This document shows positions 1-5,406 of a DNA stretch of 6,374 nucleotides, one piece after another. The stretch comes from an uncultured Eubacteriales bacterium. Lineage in GTDB: Bacteria > Bacillota > Clostridia > Peptostreptococcales > Anaerovoracaceae. The notes below the pieces were generated by a model. It did no database searches. It had not been told where the DNA came from and was given only the letters and a program-made list of their open reading frames with translations. The stretch is from NCBI GenBank assembly GCA_910585135.1, contig CAJUEB010000131.1, positions 1 through 6,374 of the forward strand. The letters run 5' to 3'. A program made the position numbers and the translations under genes. Numbering within the stretch: the first letter of the stretch is position 1; each line of letters starts with the position of its first letter.

Positions 1-120
1 AATATTGCGTTCAACATTTGCATTTGTCATCATCTGATACTGTGCTTTTGTTATTCGTTCTTTTATCTTTTCCAGGACATCAATATATTCGTCCATAATT
101 ATCTCTGTTTTCTTCGCCAT
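1..120 (-). CDS. Probable DUF1016/YhcG-type PDDEXK nuclease, N-terminal fragment (cut by window edge)
   Basis: Forty codons are visible, from an ATG at 118-120 running off the left edge. A strong AGGAGG-like site (GGAGGT on the minus strand, 128-133) lies 7 nt upstream and fixes the start. The peptide begins MAKKTEIIMDEYIDVLEKI and continues with KERITKAQYQMMTNANVERN. The pattern of an IKxRIxxAQ helix followed by an Asn-containing helix is typical of the N-terminal helical domain of DUF1016 (YhcG) proteins. In that family a PDDEXK nuclease domain follows, and genes often sit beside restriction-modification or other defence genes. The catalytic part is outside the window, so nuclease activity cannot be seen. 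A weak promoter-like pair (TTGAGC at 177-182 and GATAAT at 156-161, minus strand, spacer only 15) precedes it. The DNA is AT-rich like the rest of 1-1090. The family call is moderate because only 40 residues are available. Confidence 0.55.
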   Translation of the reverse strand, partial: MAKKTEIIMDEYIDVLEKIKERITKAQYQMMTNANVERNI

Positions 121-187
121 TATATTCACCTCCATATCCCATTCCACTTCCTATCATTATCACCCACTACAAGCTTGCTCAATATTT

Positions 188-319
188 TTATTTTCTCCAC
201 CTTTTCAAAACATCATTTAATGTTATTGGTTCATTCTTATCAATTTCTTTCCAATCTTCTTTCCAGACATCATAAACATCAACATTTTTCGATTGAGGCT
301 TTGGGTTTGGCTTTTCTAA
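188..319 (-). pseudogene. Unstarted 44-codon coding remnant, C-terminus of an unidentified protein
   Basis: Between the 2TM-NUDIX gene and the DUF1016 gene, one minus-strand frame runs from just after a TAG (320-322) to a TAA (188-190). It has no ATG, GTG or TTG before its last few codons. The peptide starts LEKPNPKPQSK, continues NVDVYDVWKEDWKEIDK and ends PITLNDVLKRWRK. The charged, Trp-containing, amphipathic composition looks like a genuine protein C-terminus and not random AT-rich translation. It overlaps the last codon of the upstream gene in another frame. It could be the tail of a deleted gene, possibly a partner of the NUDIX effector. It could also be the frameshifted end of that effector, but the effector's own frame already ends where NUDIX domains of this type are expected to end. 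I do not recognise the parent family. Confidence 0.4.
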
Positions 320-1053
320 CTAATGTCGCACACCCGCCGAATATAATCCAATACATCCTTATTCTTTTTTATAATATTTTTATTGGAATACATTTGATCC
401 AAAGTCTTCCAACAATACTTTTTTCCATTGCAATGAAAAGTTCGTTGATTATTAAAATCAGTCGCAATATTCGTTGCCTGAAAATAGTGAAAATTATATT
501 TTTTTCTTACTTTATCCCCCACAGAATACTTTTCACTTATTTCATTCCCTATATACTTAAGCTCTATCTCTTCTAATATTTTTAAATTTCTTTTTATGCA
601 CTCCGTTATATATCTTAATTCTTTCGTTTTACTAAAAATCTTATTTAAACAATGATAGTTTGGAAATAGCCAACAATCCCATCTTTTGTTTTTAAAAACC
701 AAATATTTTCCGTTTCCATGGCCGTCTCTTATCACAACAATATTAAATGGATGTTCTATCTTGGGATCAATATCTGCTATTTCGCTATATAGTTGATCTA
801 CAGAATAAATTTTTATGCTCTTTATAAATGTGTAACTTCCATATGCCAATATAACAATCGAAATACCCCATGCAATAATTTTAAAATATAACGGTTCTAT
901 AATTGTTAAATGGCTAAAATCTGAAATAACTAAAGTGATCATTAGAGATATACTAGAAATAATCTCCCCTATTCCGTCATATTTTTTCCGTTCAAGCGTT
1001 TTTCTTCTCTGCTCTAACAATAATTTTAATTGATTTTCATCTATGTTTAGCAT
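316..1053 (-). CDS. Two-transmembrane protein with SMODS-associated NUDIX-like domain (CBASS effector-like)
   Basis: This is a 245-residue protein. I chose the ATG at 1051-1053 over the one at 1083 because GGAGGT (1062-1067) lies 8 nt upstream of it. Residues 1-27 are a charged helix, residues about 28-44 and 57-77 are hydrophobic membrane segments, and residues about 103-241 form a soluble domain. That domain has IVVIRDGHGNGKYLVFKNK, then RWDCWLFPNY, and ends with YCWKTLDQMYSNKNIIKKN. The layout matches the SMODS-associated NUDIX domain of 2TM-NUDIX (Cap16-type) CBASS effectors, which are thought to damage the inner membrane when a nucleotide second messenger binds. The canonical NUDIX box (GX5EX7REUXEE) is absent, so ligand binding is more likely than hydrolysis. 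No CD-NTase gene is visible nearby. The gene begins 37 nt after the RlmD tail and may be read through from it. Low GC suggests horizontal transfer. The family was recognised by pattern, not by search. Confidence 0.6.
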   Translation of the reverse strand: MLNIDENQLKLLLEQRRKTLERKKYDGIGEIISSISLMITLVISDFSHLTIIEPLYFKIIAWGISIVILAYGSYTFIKSIKIYSVDQLYSEIADIDPKIEHPFNIVVIRDGHGNGKYLVFKNKRWDCWLFPNYHCLNKIFSKTKELRYITECIKRNLKILEEIELKYIGNEISEKYSVGDKVRKKYNFHYFQATNIATDFNNQRTFHCNGKKYCWKTLDQMYSNKNIIKKNKDVLDYIRRVCDIS

Positions 1054-1061
1054 CAGATTAT

Positions 1062-1067
1062 ACCTCC
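1062..1067 (-). promoter_or_regulatory. Ribosome binding site deciding the start of the 2TM-NUDIX gene
   Basis: The minus strand reads GAGGAGGTATAATCTGATG, with GGAGGT at 1062-1067 and an 8-nt spacer to the ATG at 1051-1053. The alternative upstream ATG at 1081-1083 lies before this site and has no comparable Shine-Dalgarno sequence. The 245-residue start is therefore preferred over the 255-residue one. Confidence 0.7.
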
Positions 1068-1090
1068 TCGTATAATAAGACATTTATTAG

Positions 1091-1354
1091 TCAGATGACC
1101 TCAAAATACTTCAACGCCTCTTCTATCGCTTCCACTTTCTCCATTGTCGGATGCTTCCTCGGCTGTTTCAATTCTTCTACCGCATTAGGGGCATCATACA
1201 TCGGCAATCCTAACTCCCTTTTTACCTCTGCGATGTATGCGGTATGTACTTTGAAGCCATACTTCGCTTCTATGCACTCCTTAATCATCTTATATGTAAC
1301 CCGCTCTTTCAGCTTGTACACCTCGGCTCTCTTGGCGATATTATCAAGCGGCAC
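1091..1354 (-). CDS. Detached C-terminal module of RlmD (in frame with rlmD, behind a TAA)
   Basis: From a GTG at 1354 this frame encodes 87 residues: VPLDNIAKRAEVYKLKERV, then VTYKMIKECIEAKYGFKVH, LGLPMYDAPNAVEELKQPRK and a terminal FEVI. It is in the same frame as rlmD. Directly after the rlmD TAA (1409-1411) the reading continues KPDSVINVKVEFSEGEGK into this segment. As I remember them, Lachnospiraceae RlmD homologues are continuous here, with LLS.KKPDSVINVKVEF joining catalytic domain and module, so one AAA-to-TAA change would account for the split. The module's function is unknown to me; the segment around YIAEVKRELGLP looks helix-turn-helix-like. GAGGG four bases before the GTG could permit separate translation. 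Alternatively this is a decaying 3' end of rlmD. Differences from the consensus I recall (KLKERV for KPKERV, ECIEAK for EYIEAK) hint at relaxed selection. Confidence 0.6.
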   Translation of the reverse strand: MPLDNIAKRAEVYKLKERVTYKMIKECIEAKYGFKVHTAYIAEVKRELGLPMYDAPNAVEELKQPRKHPTMEKVEAIEEALKYFEVI

Positions 1355-1408
1355 TTTTCCCTCACCCTCGCTAAACTCGACTTTTACATTGATTACGCTG
1401 TCGGGTTT

Positions 1409-2560
1409 TTATTGGGACAAAAGAACAACAACCTCTGTATGCTTTGTCCCCGGAAAATTATCAAACGGCTTAACCGACACCACCCGGTATCCGTAATACT
1501 GCATATAATACAAATTGTGCGCCAATGATTTCGGATTGCATGAAATGTAAACGATCTGGTCCACGCCGTAACTGATGATCTGATCCAGCGCATCAGGCGA
1601 GATTCCCACCCGCGGCGGATCGACTACGATCACATCCGGCTTATCCGCCAAGCTGTTCATCACCTCAAACACATCTCCTGCGATGAATTTACAATTATCC
1701 AACCCGTTCAGCGCAGCATTCGCTTTTGCCGATTCGACAGCTTCCTCGACAAGCTCTATGCCAATCACCTTTTTCGCTTTCTTTGCCAAGGTCTGCGTGA
1801 TCGTCCCGGTCCCGCAATAAAGATCAAATACCGTCTTTCCTTCAAAATCATCGATCAGATCAAGCGCATAGGAATATAGATTTTCCACAGCCGCCACATT
1901 CGTCTGAAAAAACGAAAAAGCGCTGACTTTAAAACGCAGTCCCAAAACCTCTTCCATATAATAATCCCTGCCAAAAAGAATTTTCAATTCGTCACAATAC
2001 ACCGCATCAGCAAGCCTGTCATTCACCGTCCGCAGAATGCCTATCAGCTTGCTTTTTAGCGGCAAAGCCCGCAACATTTCCACAAATCCCGCTTCATCAA
2101 ACCCTTCTTCAGAGCTGGTGACGACATTCACCAAAAGTTCCCCCGTCCTGACGCCGCGCCTTACGATCAAGTGCCGCATCAGACCTTTGTGGGTCTTTTT
2201 ATGATAATGGGAATAGCCTCTTGCAGTCACGAAATCCAGCACCGCCCGCAGCACCTGGTTAAAATCATCATGCACCAGCTGGCACTCATCCACCGTGACA
2301 ATGGACATAAAATGCTTTTTCTTATGCATGCCCAACGTCGTCGGTCCGCCCTTTTCCATATCGCCAAAGGTGTATTCCATCTTGTTTCTGTACCCGAACC
2401 TGTCCGGGGCGGGTTCAATCGGTGATAACGCCCCATAATCGATATCCTTCTCTTCCAAAAGCCGCCTCACTTCCCCGGCTTTATTCGCAAGCTGCTCCCC
2501 ATAAGGCACGCCCTGGTAAACACAGCCGCCACATACCTTGCTATCCTTACAAATTTCCAT
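1409..2560 (-). CDS. rlmD: 23S rRNA (uracil-5-)-methyltransferase RlmD/RumA family
   Basis: This 383-residue SAM-dependent RNA m5U methyltransferase is predicted to methylate a 23S rRNA uridine, U1939 in E. coli numbering. Four cysteines fit the family's 4Fe-4S cluster: C4, C10 and C13 in MEICKDSKVCGGC, and C93 in VDECQL. The methyltransferase fold shows FFQTN (217-221), SAM motif I VFDLYCGTGTI (244-254), DPPR (314-317), the catalytic cysteine C341 in YISCNP, and the late TKHTE motif with E376. It lacks the N-terminal TRAM domain of E. coli RumA, so it belongs to a shorter type. The ATG at 2558-2560 follows GAGG by 11 nt. A TAA at 1409-1411 ends the protein after LLSQ, just past the catalytic domain, so activity is probably kept even though the C-terminal module downstream is lost. 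The substrate could also be another m5U site. Confidence 0.9.
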   Translation of the reverse strand: MEICKDSKVCGGCVYQGVPYGEQLANKAGEVRRLLEEKDIDYGALSPIEPAPDRFGYRNKMEYTFGDMEKGGPTTLGMHKKKHFMSIVTVDECQLVHDDFNQVLRAVLDFVTARGYSHYHKKTHKGLMRHLIVRRGVRTGELLVNVVTSSEEGFDEAGFVEMLRALPLKSKLIGILRTVNDRLADAVYCDELKILFGRDYYMEEVLGLRFKVSAFSFFQTNVAAVENLYSYALDLIDDFEGKTVFDLYCGTGTITQTLAKKAKKVIGIELVEEAVESAKANAALNGLDNCKFIAGDVFEVMNSLADKPDVIVVDPPRVGISPDALDQIISYGVDQIVYISCNPKSLAHNLYYMQYYGYRVVSVKPFDNFPGTKHTEVVVLLSQ

Positions 2561-2610
2561 TCTGTATCAAACCTCGTTTTCCGTTATTTAACATCTTCCT
2601 AAGCTACCTC

Positions 2611-2639
2611 ATCATACCATAATACAATGAAAGTGAAAA
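2611..2639 (-). promoter_or_regulatory. Probable sigma-A promoter with extended -10 for rlmD
   Basis: On the minus strand, TTTTCA (2634-2639, four of six matches to TTGACA) is followed by a 17-nt spacer and TATGAT (2611-2616, five of six matches to TATAAT). A TG one base before the -10 makes it an extended -10 element. It sits about 50 nt upstream of the rlmD start codon, a normal distance. This is the best promoter-like sequence seen in the divergent intergenic region; on the plus strand I found no well-spaced pair for the hydrolase gene. Confidence 0.55.
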
Positions 2640-2663
2640 GAAATTTACTGCCCTTAATAGTCC

Positions 2664-2703
2664 AACACATAAATGACGTATGTTCGACACATAAACAACA
2701 CAT
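2664..2703. repeat. Helically phased ACACAT direct repeats in the divergent intergenic region
   Basis: The nine-base word ACACATAAA occurs at 2665-2673 and again at 2687-2695, 22 nt apart. The shorter ACACAT recurs at 2698-2703, another 11 nt on. Spacings of 22 and 11 nt place the copies on the same face of the helix, as expected for a regulator with tandem sites. They lie between the rlmD promoter and the hydrolase start, so they could control either gene. In AT-rich intergenic DNA such short words may also arise by chance. Confidence 0.3.
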
Positions 2704-2740
2704 TTTGTCAGTACCTTTAACCTATATTGGTTATTAGTGA

Positions 2741-2746
2741 AGGGAG
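2741..2746 (+). promoter_or_regulatory. Ribosome binding site deciding the hydrolase start
   Basis: AGGGAG at 2741-2746 stands 8 nt before the ATG at 2755-2757. A GTG at 2737 in the same frame would add six residues, but it would overlap the site and has no Shine-Dalgarno sequence of its own, so the ATG is preferred. Confidence 0.65.
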
Positions 2747-2754
2747 TGGAAAAT

Positions 2755-3582
2755 ATGGCTTATTTTACGACAAAAGACAACTGTAAGATCTATTATGAAG
2801 AGCATGGAAGCGGCGAACCTTTGATTTTCATCCATGGCTGGTCCTGTAACCATAAATTCTTCAAATATCAGGTCGATGAATTTGCAAAAAATCATCGTGT
2901 CATCCTCTATGACTTCCGTGGTCATGGCCAGTCGGATCGCTCCGAACTGACAGAAAGAGGCATGAACCTTAAACGGTTTGCCGCGGATCTTCATGAGCTG
3001 ATCGAATACTTGAAGCTGGATCATGTAAATGCCGTAGGCTGGTCAATGGGGACAAGCACGCTGCTTGCCTATGCAAGGGAATTCAACTGCCAATACATCA
3101 AGAAAATGTGTTTCATCGATATGACGCCAAAGCTTCTCAACGATGACGAATGGAAGCTCGGACAGAGCTGTAGCTTTGATATCGTGCAAAATCTGCAATT
3201 CATGGCCGCTCTCGCAGTAAGCTGGGAATTTGCCGCCAAGCTGTTTATTCCAAATGTTTTTGCAAAAGGTTATGATCAGGAAAGCAATGAATTCAAATGG
3301 GTATTTAACGAAGCGCTTGACAATACGCCGCACTGCATGATGAATATGTGGATCGCAATGGCCATCGAGGATTTCAGGGCTGTTCTGCCTACCATCAAAA
3401 TACCTGTACTTCTCACCTACAGCGGCGACGGTTTAATCTACGGGCCATCCCACGGCGAATATATGAAAGAACACCTTGGCGGTGAAAGCAAGCTGGTTAT
3501 CTTCCCAGGCTGCGGACACGGACTGTTCCTGGAAAATCCTGAAAAATTCAACCAGGAGCTGGGGGATTTTTTGAAAGCATAG
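2755..3582 (+). CDS. Alpha/beta hydrolase fold protein
   Basis: A 275-residue soluble protein without a signal peptide. The fold is clear: HGWS at residues 27-30 supplies the oxyanion region, YDFRGHGQSD (52-61) is the classic strand-4 loop, and the nucleophile elbow GWSMG carries Ser97. His255 in GCGHGLFLENP is the catalytic base. The acid is probably Asp225 in YSGDGLIYG, although the usual GxxD spacing is loose here. Residues about 125-205 form the helical cap and are rich in Trp, Phe and Met, suggesting a hydrophobic substrate pocket. The substrate cannot be told from sequence; esterase, lactonase and C-C hydrolase activities are all possible in this family. The gene stands alone between a divergent rlmD and a convergent tgt, so context gives no pathway. 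Confidence 0.85.
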   Translation: MAYFTTKDNCKIYYEEHGSGEPLIFIHGWSCNHKFFKYQVDEFAKNHRVILYDFRGHGQSDRSELTERGMNLKRFAADLHELIEYLKLDHVNAVGWSMGTSTLLAYAREFNCQYIKKMCFIDMTPKLLNDDEWKLGQSCSFDIVQNLQFMAALAVSWEFAAKLFIPNVFAKGYDQESNEFKWVFNEALDNTPHCMMNMWIAMAIEDFRAVLPTIKIPVLLTYSGDGLIYGPSHGEYMKEHLGGESKLVIFPGCGHGLFLENPEKFNQELGDFLKA

Positions 3583-3700
3583 TATAAAAGATTTCCTGAA
3601 AACTTAGCACGGTCAAGTCCAGAAGCATTTCTAATATGCGTACCGCAAACCTCCCGCATATGTAGCTTTTCAGACAGCATACTCGGCTTTCCAGACAAAT

Positions 3701-3738
3701 AAGCCCCTGCCAGTCAGCGAATCGATCAGCAGGGGTTT
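3701..3738. terminator. Bidirectional Rho-independent terminator between hydrolase gene and tgt
   Basis: AAGCCCCTGC (3701-3710) pairs with GCAGGGGTTT (3729-3738) with one G-T wobble, around an 18-nt loop. On the plus strand the stem runs into TTTTGATAT; on the minus strand it runs into TTATTTG. It lies between the ends of two converging genes (3582 and 3770), so it could stop transcription from both sides. The rest of 3583-3769 holds no convincing gene. Confidence 0.7.
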
Positions 3739-3769
3739 TGATATATTGGCAAACCTTATCATTTATCAT

Positions 3770-4888
3770 TTAAAATCGACCATAAGCATCATAAAATTCG
3801 CGCTTATACGCTAAAAACCTGTCCTCTTCGATTGCCTTTCGGATATTCTTCATCGTGTTTACCAAAAAATGCAGGTTATGGTTCGTCATCAGCATGGAAG
3901 ATAAGATCTCATCTGCTTTAAAAAGGTGGCGCAGATACGCCCTCGAATAATTCCGGCAGGTATAACAATCACAATTCGGATCAAGCGGAGAGAAGTCCTT
4001 TTCATGGGCAGCATTCTTGATATTGACCCTCCCCTGGGAAGTCATTGCCATGCCATGCCGCGCGATCCGCGTCGGAAGCACACAATCGAACATATCGATT
4101 CCTCGCTCAACACCTTCAAAGAGACAATCGGGGCTTCCTACCCCCATAAGATAGCGTGCCTTATCGGCAGGCAAGCAATCCACACACTCATCCATGACCG
4201 CATACATGACCTCTTTCGGCTCACCTACACTAAGCCCGCCGATCGCATAGCCCGGCAGATCTAAATCGACGATCTGCTTTGCGCTTTCCTTTCTCAAATC
4301 AATATACATGCCGCCCTGCATGATGCCGAACAAAGACTGCCGCTCTGTGTTTTTATGATATTCTTTGCAGCGTTTCAGCCACCTTGTCGTCCGCTCCATA
4401 GAGGCTTTTGCATATCCCTTGTCAGCAGGATATGGCGTACACTCATCAAATGCCATGATGATATCCGAACCCAGCGCGTTTTGCACCTCCATGGACTTTT
4501 CTGGCGTCAGCATATGCTTAGAGCCATCTATATGCGAACGAAACGTAACACCTTCCTCGCTTATTTTTCTCATTGCGCCAAGGCTGAAAACCTGGAATCC
4601 GCCGCTGTCCGTCAGGATCGGTTTGTCCCAGTTCATGAATTTATGAAGGCCGCCCGCCGCTTTGACGATTTCATGTCCAGGTCTTAAATAGAGATGGTAC
4701 GTATTGGAAAGGATAATCTCCGCTCCCAGCTCCTTCACCTCCTCGGTGCGCATCGCCTTGACCGTGGCCGCCGTTCCTACCGGCATGAATACCGGGGTTT
4801 CGATCACGCCGTGCGGTGTGGTAATCCGCCCCCTCCTGGCTTTTGTCTGCCGATCCGTTTTGATCAATTCATAAGTAACTGCTGGCAT
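3770..4888 (-). CDS. tgt: tRNA-guanine transglycosylase (queuine tRNA-ribosyltransferase)
   Basis: This 372-residue protein exchanges guanine-34 of GUN-anticodon tRNAs (Asp, Asn, His, Tyr) for the queuosine precursor preQ1. Key residues are visible: Asp94 in ILTDSGGFQVF (base recognition and catalysis), GGLSVGE (217-223), the nucleophile Asp268 in DMFDCVLPTR, and Arg274 and Arg277 as in the Zymomonas enzyme. The zinc site is Cys306, Cys308, Cys311 and His337 (CDCYTC and TNH), with the expected 26-residue step from the last Cys to His. Length is normal and the domain is complete. AAGGAGG lies 4 nt before the ATG at 4886-4888 and partly uses the 11-nt gap after the glycosylase gene, so translation is probably coupled. 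Last gene of the queA operon within the window; the terminator at 3701-3738 follows. Confidence 0.97.
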   Translation of the reverse strand: MPAVTYELIKTDRQTKARRGRITTPHGVIETPVFMPVGTAATVKAMRTEEVKELGAEIILSNTYHLYLRPGHEIVKAAGGLHKFMNWDKPILTDSGGFQVFSLGAMRKISEEGVTFRSHIDGSKHMLTPEKSMEVQNALGSDIIMAFDECTPYPADKGYAKASMERTTRWLKRCKEYHKNTERQSLFGIMQGGMYIDLRKESAKQIVDLDLPGYAIGGLSVGEPKEVMYAVMDECVDCLPADKARYLMGVGSPDCLFEGVERGIDMFDCVLPTRIARHGMAMTSQGRVNIKNAAHEKDFSPLDPNCDCYTCRNYSRAYLRHLFKADEILSSMLMTNHNLHFLVNTMKNIRKAIEEDRFLAYKREFYDAYGRF

Positions 4889-4899
4889 ATTGCCTCCTT

Positions 4900-5385
4900 T
4901 TATAAATACGATATAATCTGGCGGTACTCGTCCTTTAGCCGCTCATAAGAGCAGCCACAGTTCGCAGGGCTGGTTGACGGCAAGCCGATCGATTCGACAC
5001 CGCATACAGGAAAGCACAGCTTCTTATATAAGCTGGTTGCCTTTGCCCCCGTCGTAAAAACCGCTTGGATATCGGCCGCTTTTAGGATCAGGTTCATGTC
5101 ATTGGCAACAGGTTCTTTAATGCTGGCATCATCAGCACCCCTGATCTCACAGCTATCCAGCACATCCCACAAAGCAATATGATGGCGCAGCAAAAAAGCC
5201 TTGCGCGCTTCTACGGTATCAGGCATCGGCTCCTCGAGCAAATCTGCCAATACCATCCAGAACCGATTCCGAGGATGGCCATAGTAAAACCCCTGCTCCC
5301 GCGATTTTGGGGAAGGGATGCTGCCTAGTATCAAAACTCTGGAGTGCGCATCATAAAATGCGCCAAATTCATGCTCTACCCTCAT
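4900..5385 (-). CDS. Hypoxanthine (deoxyinosine)-DNA glycosylase, uracil-DNA glycosylase superfamily
   Basis: A 161-residue single-domain base-excision repair enzyme. Motif 1 is LILGSIPSPKSREQGFYYGH (residues 18-37) followed by PRNRFW, with Asn40 at the place of the catalytic Asn in the family-6 HDG enzymes. A middle block reads LWDVLDSCEIRGADDASIKE (72-91). The last motif, LPSTSPAN (135-142), matches the leucine-loop region. These blocks fit DNA-deoxyinosine glycosylases, which remove hypoxanthine from deaminated adenine; activity on uracil or other lesions cannot be excluded. The ATG at 5383-5385 follows AAGGAGA by 6 nt. It lies 21 nt after the queA stop and 11 nt before tgt, so all three are probably co-transcribed. 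The link between DNA repair and queuosine is not functionally obvious; the gene may simply share the transcript. Confidence 0.85.
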   Translation of the reverse strand: MRVEHEFGAFYDAHSRVLILGSIPSPKSREQGFYYGHPRNRFWMVLADLLEEPMPDTVEARKAFLLRHHIALWDVLDSCEIRGADDASIKEPVANDMNLILKAADIQAVFTTGAKATSLYKKLCFPVCGVESIGLPSTSPANCGCSYERLKDEYRQIISYL

Positions 5386-5406
5386 CAGGCTCTCCTTTTT
5401 CTATCT

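Noticed and set aside
221..232. Search for CRISPR arrays, tRNA or rRNA genes, riboswitches and insertion-sequence ends
   Set aside because: No regularly spaced identical repeats, cloverleaf, rRNA-like segment or terminal inverted repeats were seen anywhere in the window.
221..286. Short minus-strand ORF starting ATGTTGATG at 285, about 20 codons
   Set aside because: It has no Shine-Dalgarno sequence and is very short, and the overlapping frame gives a more protein-like sequence.
316..322. Possible programmed frameshift joining the 2TM-NUDIX protein to the downstream 44-codon frame
   Set aside because: No slippery heptamer is present at ATTAGTTAGAAAAG, and the effector frame already ends at the expected boundary of its NUDIX-like domain. 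A remnant or an indel is simpler.
175..576. A 133-codon plus-strand frame in the AT-rich region
   Set aside because: It lies opposite the C-terminal half of the 2TM-NUDIX gene, is dominated by Ile, Phe, Leu and His from AT-rich antisense reading, and has no credible Shine-Dalgarno sequence.
2705..2733. TTGTCA (2705-2710) with TATATT (2723-2728) as a hydrolase promoter
   Set aside because: The spacer is only 12 nt, too short for a sigma-A promoter; the alternative TTATTA (2731-2736) gives 20 nt.
3634..3661. Inverted repeat ATATGCG ... CGCATAT after the hydrolase gene
   Set aside because: The stem is only 7 bp with a 14-nt loop and no T-run follows. The stronger hairpin at 3701-3738 explains termination better.
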